Origin: Saccharopolyspora ipomoeae
GTDB taxonomy: Bacteria; Actinomycetota; Actinomycetes; Mycobacteriales; Pseudonocardiaceae
Reading direction: 5' to 3'
Assembly (NCBI RefSeq): GCF_029952525.1
Contig: NZ_JASAOF010000005.1
Coordinates: 248,001-312,000 of the forward strand
DNA: 64,000 nucleotides
Shown here one piece after another: positions 1 to 7,935 of the stretch. The first letter of the stretch is position 1. Each line of letters opens with the position of its first letter. Both the position numbers and the translations under genes were made by a program. The notes under the pieces were generated by a model, which did no database searches, had not been told where the DNA came from, and was given only the letters and a program-made list of their open reading frames with translations.

Positions 1-1234
1 CGAAGACCGCCGCGCGGGCCCGGCGCCACCAGACCCAGGTGCGCGAGGCGCCGAAGAGCACCATCGCCACCAGGGCCAGCATCGCCACCCGGTACTCCGA
101 ACCACCCGGCATGGCCTCGAAGACGTCGAGCACCAGGCCCACCGCCAGCACGCCGAGCGCGGTGGCGGAGTGACCGCCCGCGTTGGCCACGCCGGTGGCG
201 GTGCCGACCTGGCTCAACGCGTTGTAGTCGCGCACCAGGGCGAAGGCCACCGACGACACCGGACCGCCGAGCGCGAAGATCAGGAACGCCACCGCGATCA
301 CCGCCAGCGGCGGGTGCCCCTGCGGCCAGGCCAGCAGCGCCACCCACGACAGCACGTTGAGGCTCAGGTAGCCCATGACCAGCCACATCCGGCACTCCGG
401 GCGCTTGCCGATCAGCGCACCGACCACCGGGCCGCCCACGACCTGGCCGATGATCAGCAGGCTCAGCAGCACGCTCGCCGACGACGCCGCCACGCCCAGC
501 CCCTCCACCAGGTACGGGAAGCCCCACAGCAGGGTCAGCGCACCGGAGACGAACATCGTGCAGAAGTGCGTCCAGAACGCCAGCCGCGTCCCGGGCACCG
601 ACCACGCGGTGCGCACCTGCGCCAGCACCGCTCCCCCGCTCCGGGGCGCCGACGCCTTCGGGGTGGTGTCCCGCACGACCGAGACCGTCACCGCCGCGTA
701 GGCGATCGTCAGCGCGCCGACCAGCAGGAACGTCGGTGTCCAGCCGATCGTGCTCAGCGCCGCGGCCAGCGGGAACGTGGCCGCGACCCCGCCCAGCGCC
801 CCCAGCGCGCTGGAAATGGTGGCCACCAGCGCGTAGCGGCGGGCCGAGAAGTACGCCGCCACCAGCCGCAGGATGCTCACCCACATCAACGCATCGCCCA
901 GGCCCAGCACGCCGCGCGCGACCAGCCCCATCGCGTACGTGTCGGCCAGCGCGAACATCGCCTGGCCCGTCCCCAGCAACAACACCGCCGCGGTGATCAC
1001 CCGGCGTGCGCCGAAGCGATCCACCAGCAGGCCGGTGGGAATCTGCATGCCGGCGTAGATGCCGACCTGCAGCACCGTGAACGCGCTGAGCGCGGCCGGT
1101 CCGACGTCGAACCGATCGAGCGCCTGCGTTCCGGCAACCCCCAGGCTGCCCCTGTGAAATACCGCGGCGAGGTAGGCGACCACCGCCGCGCTCCAGATCC
1201 ACCATGCCCGACTCTCCGGTCGGTCGGCAGCCAC
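1..1234 (-). CDS. MFS transporter, 3' end outside window
   Basis: The visible 411 codons encode a polytopic carrier of the major facilitator superfamily. After a short cytoplasmic start there is a first membrane helix, a second one (VLQVGIYAGMQIPTGLLVDR) and the loop motif DRFGARR typical of the helix 2-3 junction of MFS carriers. Near the window edge the stretch QVGTATGVANAGG lies in a late helix. The GTG start at 1234 is preceded by a strong ribosome site (GGGAGGG) six bases upstream, which is why I prefer it to longer versions. It diverges from the acyl-CoA synthetase at 1489. The substrate cannot be read from the sequence; a carboxylate would fit the neighbour, but that is inference. The C-terminus is cut by the window. 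Confidence 0.85.
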   Translation of the reverse strand, partial: MAADRPESRAWWIWSAAVVAYLAAVFHRGSLGVAGTQALDRFDVGPAALSAFTVLQVGIYAGMQIPTGLLVDRFGARRVITAAVLLLGTGQAMFALADTYAMGLVARGVLGLGDALMWVSILRLVAAYFSARRYALVATISSALGALGGVAATFPLAAALSTIGWTPTFLLVGALTIAYAAVTVSVVRDTTPKASAPRSGGAVLAQVRTAWSVPGTRLAFWTHFCTMFVSGALTLLWGFPYLVEGLGVAASSASVLLSLLIIGQVVGGPVVGALIGKRPECRMWLVMGYLSLNVLSWVALLAWPQGHPPLAVIAVAFLIFALGGPVSSVAFALVRDYNALSQVGTATGVANAGGHSATALGVLAVGLVLDVFEAMPGGSEYRVAMLALVAMVLFGASRTWVWWRRARAAVF

Positions 1235-1330
1235 GAATGCCCTCCCGTGTTCTCCATGTCAACAACGCTCTGCGAACGCTTACTCATCCGTTACGTCGCT
1301 TCGCGGAGCGTCGGGGTTAGCGATCCCGCG

Positions 1331-1359
1331 AGTGGACTGCACCACATGCTCCACTGTGG
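1331..1359. promoter_or_regulatory. Dyad in the MFS/acyl-CoA synthetase intergenic region
   Basis: Two overlapping inverted repeats lie between the divergent genes: AGTGGA (1331-1336) with TCCACT (1350-1355), and CCACA (1342-1346) with TGTGG (1355-1359). This could be an operator for a shared regulator, but no regulator gene is adjacent and the arms are short. Confidence 0.25.
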
Positions 1360-1488
1360 ACGTTCGAGGAATCGAGTCTTGGCCGCTGCGCGACGCTCGC
1401 TTAGCCTCGACTCCGGCGCCCGCACCGCCGCGGGCGTCGACGCATCGAAAACACCCGCGTGCCAGGGCACCAGGTGGGATGGAGTGCG

Positions 1489-3591
1489 ATGGACGGCAAC
1501 ACGGCACCGGTCCCGGCGATCCACCGCATGCTGCACCCGAGGTCGATCGCGGTGCTGGGCGCGTCGAACAACCCCGTCAAGCTCTCCGGTCGCGCGATCG
1601 CGCTGATGAAGCGCTTCGGGTACGCGGGCAGGCTGCTGCCGGTCAACCCGGTGCGCGCGCAGGTGCAGGGGCTGCCCGCCTTCCCGGGGCTGGCCGACAT
1701 CGACGGCGAGATCGACCTGGCGATGATCATGCTGCCCGCCGATCAGGTCGTCGACGCCGTCCGCGAGTGCGCCGCGCGCGGCGTCCCGGCGGCGATCGTG
1801 GGCGCGGCCGGTTTCGCCGAGCTCGACGAGCGGGGCGCGGAGCTGCAACGGCAGCTCACCGAGGTCGTCGCCGAGACCGGCATCCGGTTGCTCGGGCCGA
1901 ACTGCCTGGGCATGTTCAGCCTCAAGGACCGGGCGATGCCCACCTTCACCTCGGCGATGGACGGCGACTTCCGGCTGCGCGAGGGATCGCTGGCGTTCGT
2001 CAGCCAGAGCGGCGCGTTCGGCACCTTCATCTTCTCCGCCGCCCAGCACGCCGGGATCGGCATCTCGCACTTCCTCAACACCGGCAACGAGGCCGACCTG
2101 TCGGTGGGCAAGGTGCTGGGCGGGCTGGTCGAGCTCGACGAGGTCGAGGTCCTCATGGCCTACCTGGAGGGCGTGCACGACGGCCGTGAGCTGCTGGCCG
2201 TCGCCCGCAGGGCCCACGAGCTGGACAAACCGGTCCTGGCGGTCAAGGTGGGCCGTTCGGAGGCGGGCGCCCGCGCGGCGGCCTCGCACACCGCGTCGCT
2301 GGCGGGCGAGGACGCGGTCTTCGACGGCGTGGTCCGGCAGTTCGGCGTGGTGCGGCTCGACGGGATGGATCAGCTGCTCGACGCCGGAATGATCTTCTCC
2401 GACGGTCGGCGCACCCGGGGCAGGCGCCTGACGACGCTGTCGCTGTCGGGCGGTGCCGGGGTCCTGATGGCCGACTCGGCCGCCGGTCACGGGCTGGACG
2501 TGGCCCCGTGGGAACCGGAGTGGCAGCAGCGGATGGCCGAGGTGCTGCCCGCGTTCGGTTCACCGCGCAACCCGGTGGACCTGACGGCGAACCTGATCAG
2601 CGACCCGGCGATGCTGCGGCGTGCCTTGGAGATCGCGGTCGACCACCCGGGTTCGGACATGATCGCGGTGCTGCTGGGCAACGCCGACCACGCCGCCGAC
2701 GAGCTCATCGGCGCCATCGAGCAGGCCTACCGCTCCACCGACCGGCCGCTGGTCGTGGTGTGGACGGGCGGCAGCGGCCGGCCTCGGGAGTGGTTGCGGG
2801 AGCTGGGGATTCCGTGCTTCACCGACCCCGGGCGCGCGGCCGCCGCGCTGGGCGCGCTCGCCGACTACAGCCTGCGCCCCGGCCCGCCGAACCCGCAACG
2901 CCCGCACGACGTCGACGAGCGCGCGGTGCGCGCGATCCTGTGCGAGGCCCGCGATCACGGGCGCACGCAGCTCGACGAGCACGAGTCCAGCAGGCTCATC
3001 GCCGCCTACGGGGTGCCGTGCGCGGGCGCGTTCCCCGCCAAGGACCCGGAGGGCGCGGTCACCGCCGCCCGCGAGCTGGGCACGCCGGTGGCGGTGAAGC
3101 TGCTCTCGCGCAGCGTCGGCCACAAGTCCGACGTCGGCGGAGTCCGCCTGAACCTCACCACCGACGCCGAGGTCCGCGCCGCCGCCGAGGACCTGCTGCA
3201 CCTCGCCCCGGACGCGCGACTGCTGGTGCAGCGCATGTCCACCGGAACCGAGCTGATCGTCGGCATCAAGCAGGACCCCGCGTTCGGCCCGGTCGTCGTG
3301 GCCGGCCTCGGCGGCGTCCTGGTCGAGGTCCTCGCCGACAGCCGGGTCGGCACCGCACCCCTGGACCCCGCCGCGGCGAAACGACTCCTGCTCTCACTCC
3401 GCGGCAAAGCCCTCCTCGAAGGAGTCCGAGGCCGACCACCCCGCGACCTCGACGCAGCGGCCGACGCGATCGCCCGCCTCTCCTGGCTGGCCCACGACCT
3501 CGCAGAAGACCTCGCGGAACTCGACGTCAACCCCCTCCTCCTCGACGAGAACGGAGCCACAGCGGTCGACTGCCTCGCGGTGCTGAGCTAG
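1489..3591 (+). CDS. NDP-forming acyl-CoA synthetase (acetate--CoA ligase family)
   Basis: Single-chain ADP/NDP-forming acyl-CoA synthetase of about 700 residues, the usual length for fused alpha-beta enzymes. An N-terminal CoA-binding Rossmann domain begins with AVLGASNNP (residues about 20-140). Succinyl-CoA-ligase-like domains follow, with SQSGAFGTF and the SHTASLAG motif that carries the phosphorylated His in this family. A C-terminal ATP-grasp domain (about 480-700) includes KLLSRSVGHKSDVGGV and ends in AELDVNPLL. The enzyme would interconvert an acid plus CoA plus NTP and the acyl-CoA. The ATG at 1489 has GGAG four bases upstream; an in-frame GTG at 1459 lacks a comparable site. It diverges from an MFS carrier, so uptake and activation of the same acid is plausible. 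Confidence 0.85.
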   Translation: MDGNTAPVPAIHRMLHPRSIAVLGASNNPVKLSGRAIALMKRFGYAGRLLPVNPVRAQVQGLPAFPGLADIDGEIDLAMIMLPADQVVDAVRECAARGVPAAIVGAAGFAELDERGAELQRQLTEVVAETGIRLLGPNCLGMFSLKDRAMPTFTSAMDGDFRLREGSLAFVSQSGAFGTFIFSAAQHAGIGISHFLNTGNEADLSVGKVLGGLVELDEVEVLMAYLEGVHDGRELLAVARRAHELDKPVLAVKVGRSEAGARAAASHTASLAGEDAVFDGVVRQFGVVRLDGMDQLLDAGMIFSDGRRTRGRRLTTLSLSGGAGVLMADSAAGHGLDVAPWEPEWQQRMAEVLPAFGSPRNPVDLTANLISDPAMLRRALEIAVDHPGSDMIAVLLGNADHAADELIGAIEQAYRSTDRPLVVVWTGGSGRPREWLRELGIPCFTDPGRAAAALGALADYSLRPGPPNPQRPHDVDERAVRAILCEARDHGRTQLDEHESSRLIAAYGVPCAGAFPAKDPEGAVTAARELGTPVAVKLLSRSVGHKSDVGGVRLNLTTDAEVRAAAEDLLHLAPDARLLVQRMSTGTELIVGIKQDPAFGPVVVAGLGGVLVEVLADSRVGTAPLDPAAAKRLLLSLRGKALLEGVRGRPPRDLDAAADAIARLSWLAHDLAEDLAELDVNPLLLDENGATAVDCLAVLS

Positions 3592-3990
3592 TCGCGCGCC
3601 CCCTGCCCCTGGACCGACGTCGATTCCACCGCCACCGGAACACCTTTCGAATCCACGGGGCGCAGCTCCGCGAGCGGAAGACCGCGCTCGTCGACGAGCG
3701 CGCAGCGCGCCTCCCCTCCTCGAAAGCATGGCGTTCGCCCCACTGCCGCACGGACACGATGACGGTGAAGAGATCGCGAGCGATCTCTGTCAGGGCGTAA
3801 ACCGGCCGTCGACCCGACGGCGCCGCTTGACGGTCGAGGATGCCGTGCTCGACCAAGCACCTCTGCCGATCGGTGAGGATGTTGCGCGCGATCCCCGTGC
3901 GGTTCTGGAAGCCGGTGAACGCCCGCGCACCGTCCATCGCGTCCCGAATGATCAACAAGCTCCACCGGTCCCCGACTGGGCCGACAGCGG
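3588..3990 (-). pseudogene. HxlR-family regulator, N-truncated and frameshifted
   Basis: A winged-helix HxlR core reads VGDRWSLLIIRDAMDG, then TGIARNILTDR and PVYALTEIARDLFTVIVS, closely following the family consensus. Homology starts abruptly near 3988, so the first 15-20 residues (normally the Cys-containing start) and the promoter are missing. After FEEGRR (about 3706-3724) the C-terminal tail (LVDERGLPLAELRPVDSKG) continues in a different frame and ends at 3588, so there is also a frameshift. The gene is therefore broken twice. It abuts a C-terminal fragment of an MFS carrier on the other strand, the arrangement expected if one deletion removed the start of both members of a divergent regulator/transporter pair. 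Confidence 0.7.
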
Positions 3991-4312
3991 AAAGGCCAAC
4001 GCCATCACCGGTAGCGCTCTCGCACTGCTCAGCGCGCCCTGGGTCGCGACCGGGCAGGAACCTCGGTCGCTCCTGCTCACCCTCGTCGGCGTGATCGCCC
4101 TCGACTTCGCCGTTCAGACAGCGCATGTCAGCAACCAACACCTGCTCACGAACGCCGACCCGGACCGGACGAGCAGCGTGATCGGCGCCTACATGCTCTT
4201 CCACTCCCTCGGATCAGCACTCGGCGCGATCTCCACGACCACTACCCACGCCGCCGCCGGATGGGCAGGATCTTCCGCGCTCGGAGGCCTCTTCGCCCTG
4301 GGCCGCCGGTAA
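3988..4312 (+). pseudogene. C-terminal fragment of an MFS transporter
   Basis: From about 3988 the plus strand encodes the last third of a DHA-type MFS carrier: ALALLSAPW, then LDFAVQTAHVSNQ, then VIGAYMLFHSLGSALGAI. These are characteristic of helices 9-11 of this subfamily. The first roughly 280 residues are absent and the final helix is cut short (ending ALGRR), so it cannot be a working carrier. The open frame continues upstream to 3728 only because it crosses the HxlR remnant antisense; that part has no transporter character. It should be read together with the HxlR remnant as one deletion scar. Confidence 0.7.
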
Positions 4313-4395
4313 ACACGCGGTCAAGGAACCGCAGCAAGACGCGCCCACAAGAGCATGAACCCCACGAGCGACACGAGTCGACTGCCTCGCGGCGC

Positions 4396-4956
4396 TCAAG
4401 CAGGGCGGAGGCCTTCAGTGATGACCGTGATCAGTCGTTGAGCTCGGGGGATCCACTCGGCTTCGGGGATTCGGGCGAGGCCGCCGAGCAGGAGGAGGAC
4501 GTCGGCCGAGTCGACGTCGTCGCGGAGCTCGCCTGCTCGCGCGCCGCGATCCAGCAGCGACTGGAGCGCTTCGTCGAGCCGCTGGTGCCGACCGGAGTGC
4601 AGCTCGCGCCACGCGGCGGCTTCGATCGCCGCCATGACACCCCGCTTCACGCGGGCGTACTCCACCAGGCGCTCCAACCACAGGGTCAGCGCATTCAGCG
4701 GCGAGTGCTCGGCCAGCAGCGGTGCTGCGGCGTCGACGAGCTGGGTGAGCTCGTGGCGGTAGACCTCGGCCAGCAGGTCCTCGCGGGTCGGGAAGTGCCG
4801 GTACAGCGTGCCCTGCCCGACTCCAGCCGCCTTGGCGACGCGATGCAGCTTCAGCTCCTCCGGTGCACCGTTGGACCTGCTCAGCTCGGCGCGGGCCGCC
4901 TCGACGATGCGGTCCCGGTTGGCGACCGCATCCGATCGGAGTTCACGCTCCGCCAC
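4396..4956 (-). CDS. TetR-family transcriptional regulator
   Basis: A 186-residue repressor with an N-terminal TetR helix-turn-helix: RDRIVEAARAEL, then LHRVAKAAGVGQGTLYRHFP (residues about 35-55), followed by REDLLAEVYRHEL. The all-helical C-terminal part would bind an unknown ligand. I chose GTG at 4956 because GAGAAGAGG lies eight bases upstream; GTG at 4977 is in frame but would place the ribosome site inside the coding region. It diverges from the SDR gene at 5043, and two copies of the same palindrome lie in the 86-bp gap, so it most likely represses itself and the SDR gene. Confidence 0.88.
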   Translation of the reverse strand: MAERELRSDAVANRDRIVEAARAELSRSNGAPEELKLHRVAKAAGVGQGTLYRHFPTREDLLAEVYRHELTQLVDAAAPLLAEHSPLNALTLWLERLVEYARVKRGVMAAIEAAAWRELHSGRHQRLDEALQSLLDRGARAGELRDDVDSADVLLLLGGLARIPEAEWIPRAQRLITVITEGLRPA

Positions 4957-4980
4957 GTGATTCACCTCTTCTCCCACAAG

Positions 4981-5027
4981 CGGACAACTGTCCGGTAAGC
5001 TGAACCCTGCAAACGGACAACTGTCAG
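4981..5027. promoter_or_regulatory. Paired TetR operator candidates
   Basis: CGGACAACTGTCCG at 4981-4994 is an inverted repeat with 6-bp arms (CGGACA/TGTCCG) around two bases. A second copy, CGGACAACTGTCAG, lies at 5014-5027, starting 33 bp later, about three helical turns. Both sit between the divergent TetR and SDR genes, the expected place for autorepression and control of the neighbour. Confidence 0.7.
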
Positions 5028-5042
5028 GTTAGAGGAGACTCC

Positions 5043-5783
5043 ATGGACGGAGTGGCCGGCAAGGTCGTCGCCATCACTGGCGCCAGCAGCGGCATCGGCG
5101 AGGCCACGGCTCTCGAACTCGCCACCCGCGGCGCGGCCGTCGTGCTCGGCGCCCGGCGCACCGACCGGCTGGATGCGCTCGCCGAGCGCATCCGCGCCGA
5201 AGGCGGACGAGCCGAGACCCTCGACGTCGACGTCACGCGGCGCGCCGATCTCGACCGTCTCGTGAGCCGGGCGGTCGAGGCGTTCGACCACCTCGACGTC
5301 CTCGTCGCCAACGCCGGGATAGCGCGCGTCGCCCCCGTGTGCGATCTCGACGTCGACGACTGGGACGCGATGATCGACGTCAACCTGCGCGGCGTACTGC
5401 ACGGCATCGCCGCCGCGCTACCGGTGTTCCGCGAGCAAGGCCGCGGCCATCTCGTCACCACCGTCTCGACCTCGGGACTGAAGATCGTCCCGACCCAAGC
5501 GGTCTACGCCGGCACCAAGAACGCCGTGCGGACGCTGCTCGAGGCGCTGCGCCAGGAGTCCACCGACGGCGTGCTGCGCACGACCTCCATCTCACCCGGC
5601 TTCGTACGCACCGAACTCGTCGACCACGTCGCCGATCCCGAGCAGCGCGCGCAGGCCCAGAAGACCATGGCAGAGCTCGGCATCGCGCCGGAAGCCGTGG
5701 CGCGCGCCATCGCCTTCGCAGTCGAGCAGCCCGACGACGTCGAGATCGGCGAGCTGACGATCCGCCCCACGACGCAGAACTAG
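5043..5783 (+). CDS. Short-chain dehydrogenase/reductase (classical SDR)
   Basis: A 246-residue classical SDR. The cofactor motif is TGASSGIGEA near the N-terminus, NAG(I) is at about residue 87, the active-site Ser lies in TTVSTSGL, and the catalytic pair is in YAGTKNA (Tyr-x-x-x-Lys) near residue 155. The basic residues ARRTDR after strand 2 favour NADP(H). It probably reduces a carbonyl compound or oxidises an alcohol; the substrate is not evident. GAGGAG lies just before the ATG. The gene stands alone on the plus strand and is paired with the TetR regulator, an arrangement often seen for detoxifying reductases. Confidence 0.88.
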   Translation: MDGVAGKVVAITGASSGIGEATALELATRGAAVVLGARRTDRLDALAERIRAEGGRAETLDVDVTRRADLDRLVSRAVEAFDHLDVLVANAGIARVAPVCDLDVDDWDAMIDVNLRGVLHGIAAALPVFREQGRGHLVTTVSTSGLKIVPTQAVYAGTKNAVRTLLEALRQESTDGVLRTTSISPGFVRTELVDHVADPEQRAQAQKTMAELGIAPEAVARAIAFAVEQPDDVEIGELTIRPTTQN

Positions 5784-5860
5784 GTGCTGTTGACGCACGG
5801 AGCTCACCAAGAACTCAAATTCCGCCACCCGCACCCGCCACGCAAGCAACCGCGCAGCTC

Positions 5861-7003
5861 TCAGTCGCGCGGGGGTTCGTCGAGCTCTTCGAGGATCTTG
5901 TTGGTGTGGCTGCCGATGTCGGGGATCGGGTCCATGCGGGGTTCGCGGCCCGCGACCGTGATCGGCGGCAGCAGGGCGCGCAGCGGGCCCGCCGGGGAGT
6001 CGACCTCGCGCCAGCGGTCGCGCGCGGCGAGCTGCGGGTGGTCGGCGAACTCGGCCATGCTGCGCATCCGGGCGTTGGCGATGCCGACCTCCTCCAGGCG
6101 CTGCTCGATCTCCTCACCGGACATCGAGGCGAACACCGACTCGATGGCCCCCTGCAGCTCGACGACGTTGTCGACGCGCTTGGGGTTGGCGTCGAAGCGC
6201 GGATCCGCCGCCAGCTCCGGGAGTCGCAGGACCTGCTCGCAGAAGCGCACCCACTCCCGCTCGTTCTGCACGCCCAGGAAGACCTGGGTGCCGTCACCCG
6301 CCGCGAACGGGCCGTACGGGGCGATCGCGGCGTGGCGAGCTCCGGAACGGCGCGGAGCCTGGCCGCCGTAAGTGGCGTAGTAGTACGGAAAACCCATCCA
6401 CTCGCCGAGCGCGTCGAACAGCGACACCTCGAAAGCACTCCCCCGCCCCGTGCGCTCGCGTTCGTAGAGCGCGGTGAGGATGCCGCTGAACGCGTACATG
6501 CCACCCGCGATGTCGGCGGTGGAGATGCCGGTCTTGGCGGGTTCCTCGCCGCCGGTGATCGACACCAGTCCGGCCTCGCACTGGACCAGCAGGTCGTAGG
6601 CCTTCTTCTTCTCGTAGGGCCCGGAGCTGCCGTAGCCCGCCAGGTCGCAGACGATCAATCGCGGATCGCGCTCCCGCAACCGGTCGGCGCCCAGCCCCAG
6701 CCGGGCCGCCGCGCCCGGGGCGAGGTTCTGCACGAACACGTCGGCCTTGGCCACGAGCTTGTCCATCACGCGCTGATCGCCGGGGTCCTTGAGGTCCAGC
6801 GCGATGCTCTCCTTGCTGCGGTTGATCCACACGAAGTGGCTGGACAACCCGTTGACAGCGGTGTCGTAGCCGCGCGCGAAGTCACCCGAGGGCCGCTCCA
6901 CCTTGATCACCCGGGCGCCGAGATCGGCGAGCTGCCTGGTCGCGAACGGGGCCGCGACGGCCTGCTCCAGCGACACCACGGTCACGCCTTCCAACGGCAG
7001 CAT
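5861..7003 (-). CDS. CaiB/BaiF family CoA-transferase (class III)
   Basis: A 380-residue class III CoA-transferase, the normal subunit length. It opens with LPLEGVTVVSLEQAVAAPFA, contains the CoA-binding segment KVERPSGDFARGYD and DLKDPGD, and carries the Asp that would form the acyl-enzyme anhydride in TADIAGGMYAF (about residue 165). SLFDALGEWM is also typical. Such enzymes move CoA between an acyl-CoA and a carboxylic acid. Members act on oxalate, carnitine, benzylsuccinate or bile acids; the substrate here is unknown. It diverges from the GntR gene, with an operator-like palindrome between them, so it may belong to the same regulon. Confidence 0.85.
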   Translation of the reverse strand: MLPLEGVTVVSLEQAVAAPFATRQLADLGARVIKVERPSGDFARGYDTAVNGLSSHFVWINRSKESIALDLKDPGDQRVMDKLVAKADVFVQNLAPGAAARLGLGADRLRERDPRLIVCDLAGYGSSGPYEKKKAYDLLVQCEAGLVSITGGEEPAKTGISTADIAGGMYAFSGILTALYERERTGRGSAFEVSLFDALGEWMGFPYYYATYGGQAPRRSGARHAAIAPYGPFAAGDGTQVFLGVQNEREWVRFCEQVLRLPELAADPRFDANPKRVDNVVELQGAIESVFASMSGEEIEQRLEEVGIANARMRSMAEFADHPQLAARDRWREVDSPAGPLRALLPPITVAGREPRMDPIPDIGSHTNKILEELDEPPRD

Positions 7004-7099
7004 CCGCCCACCTCATCTCGCCCGGCCACCGCCGCAGCGTCGCCGCTCGGCCAGCGCGTGTCAACGCGGCGTTACTTCTTTTGACCGTTCGAATTCTCT

Positions 7100-7129
7100 A
7101 TTGACCGGTCAATTGCGCGGAGCTAGATT
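7100..7129 (+). promoter_or_regulatory. GntR gene promoter with overlapping palindromic operator
   Basis: TTGACC (7101-7106) and TAGATT (7124-7129), separated by 17 bp, form a good sigma-70-type promoter. The -10 ends six bases before the ATG at 7136, so the mRNA is probably leaderless. The -35 sits inside the perfect palindrome ATTGACCGGTCAAT (7100-7113), a likely GntR operator. A related half, TTGACCGTTC, lies at 7081-7090. Confidence 0.6.
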
Positions 7130-7135
7130 CCGTCC

Positions 7136-7858
7136 ATGACGACCCCGGCGTACCTGCGCATCCGCACCGAACTGGAGCAGCGGATCCGCTCGGGTGCGCT
7201 GCTGCCCGGCAGCAAACTGCCCACCGAGGCGGAGCTGCGCGAGCAGTACTCGGTCAGCCGTGCCACCGCGCAGCGGGTGCTGACCGAGCTGGCCCAGGCC
7301 GGGCTGGTGGAACGGCACCGGCGGCGCGGCACGTTCGTCGCCGAGGGCGCGCGGCAGGAGAACCTGCTGCGCATGGTCAACCCCGTGCTGCAGGGCCCGG
7401 AGATCCCCGGGCGGCACGCGGTGGACTCCGCTGCGGTCATCCCGGCGCGCGACGCCGACGTCGAGATGCCCGGGGTGGACGACGACGCGCCGGTGACGCA
7501 ACTGCGCCGGCTCAAGTTCGACGTCGACGACAACCCCATCGCCGTCGAACTCTCCGCGGTCCCGTTCTCGCTGGCACCACGCCTGCTCGACGAGGACCTG
7601 GACCACCTGACCGTGCACGACTACTTCTCCCGCAACGGCGTTCCCGCGGCCAAGTCGCGCGTCTACATCGATCCGGTGGTGCTCGACGACGACACCGCGG
7701 CCCGGCTGCGGCTCACCGCGGGGCAGGCCGTGATCCGGCTGCGCCGCCTGACCTGGCTCACCGACGGCAACCTCGCCGAGGCCATGTGGCACATCATCCG
7801 CCCCGACCTCGTCGAGTTCTTCATCGAGCACACCGTCCCGCCCGCTCAGGACGACTGA
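7136..7858 (+). CDS. GntR-family regulator, HutC/UTRA type
   Basis: A 240-residue regulator. The N-terminal winged helix-turn-helix (AYLRIRTELEQRIRSG, then LPTEAELREQYSVSRATAQR, residues 3-65) is of the GntR class, and the C-terminal UTRA ligand domain (about 85-235) includes VTQLRRLKFDVDDNPIAVE and ITDG-like LTDGNLAEAMW. It heads an operon with a flavin oxidase, a sodium symporter and another flavoprotein, and diverges from a CoA-transferase gene. By position it is the substrate-sensing regulator of this catabolic locus. The ATG at 7136 follows a -10 element at leaderless distance. Confidence 0.88.
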   Translation: MTTPAYLRIRTELEQRIRSGALLPGSKLPTEAELREQYSVSRATAQRVLTELAQAGLVERHRRRGTFVAEGARQENLLRMVNPVLQGPEIPGRHAVDSAAVIPARDADVEMPGVDDDAPVTQLRRLKFDVDDNPIAVELSAVPFSLAPRLLDEDLDHLTVHDYFSRNGVPAAKSRVYIDPVVLDDDTAARLRLTAGQAVIRLRRLTWLTDGNLAEAMWHIIRPDLVEFFIEHTVPPAQDD

Positions 7859-7935
7859 ATCCCCTTCCCCCACAAACGGTTCCACGGCGGAACCGCGATC
7901 TCATCCTGCCCGGAAAACCCCTGGAGGAGTGTTTC

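Larger units (their letters stand above)
3565..4392. repeat. 16-bp direct repeat flanking the decayed HxlR/MFS island
   Basis: GTCGACTGCCTCGCGG occurs at 3565-3580, in the last codons of the acyl-CoA synthetase, and again at 4377-4392, just past the 3' end of the TetR gene. The segment between the two copies is the broken HxlR/MFS island. In the same reading frame the first copy and bases after it encode VDCLAVL and the second VDCLAAL. It may be a recombination footprint or a copied gene end; it may also be chance in GC-rich DNA. Confidence 0.4.
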
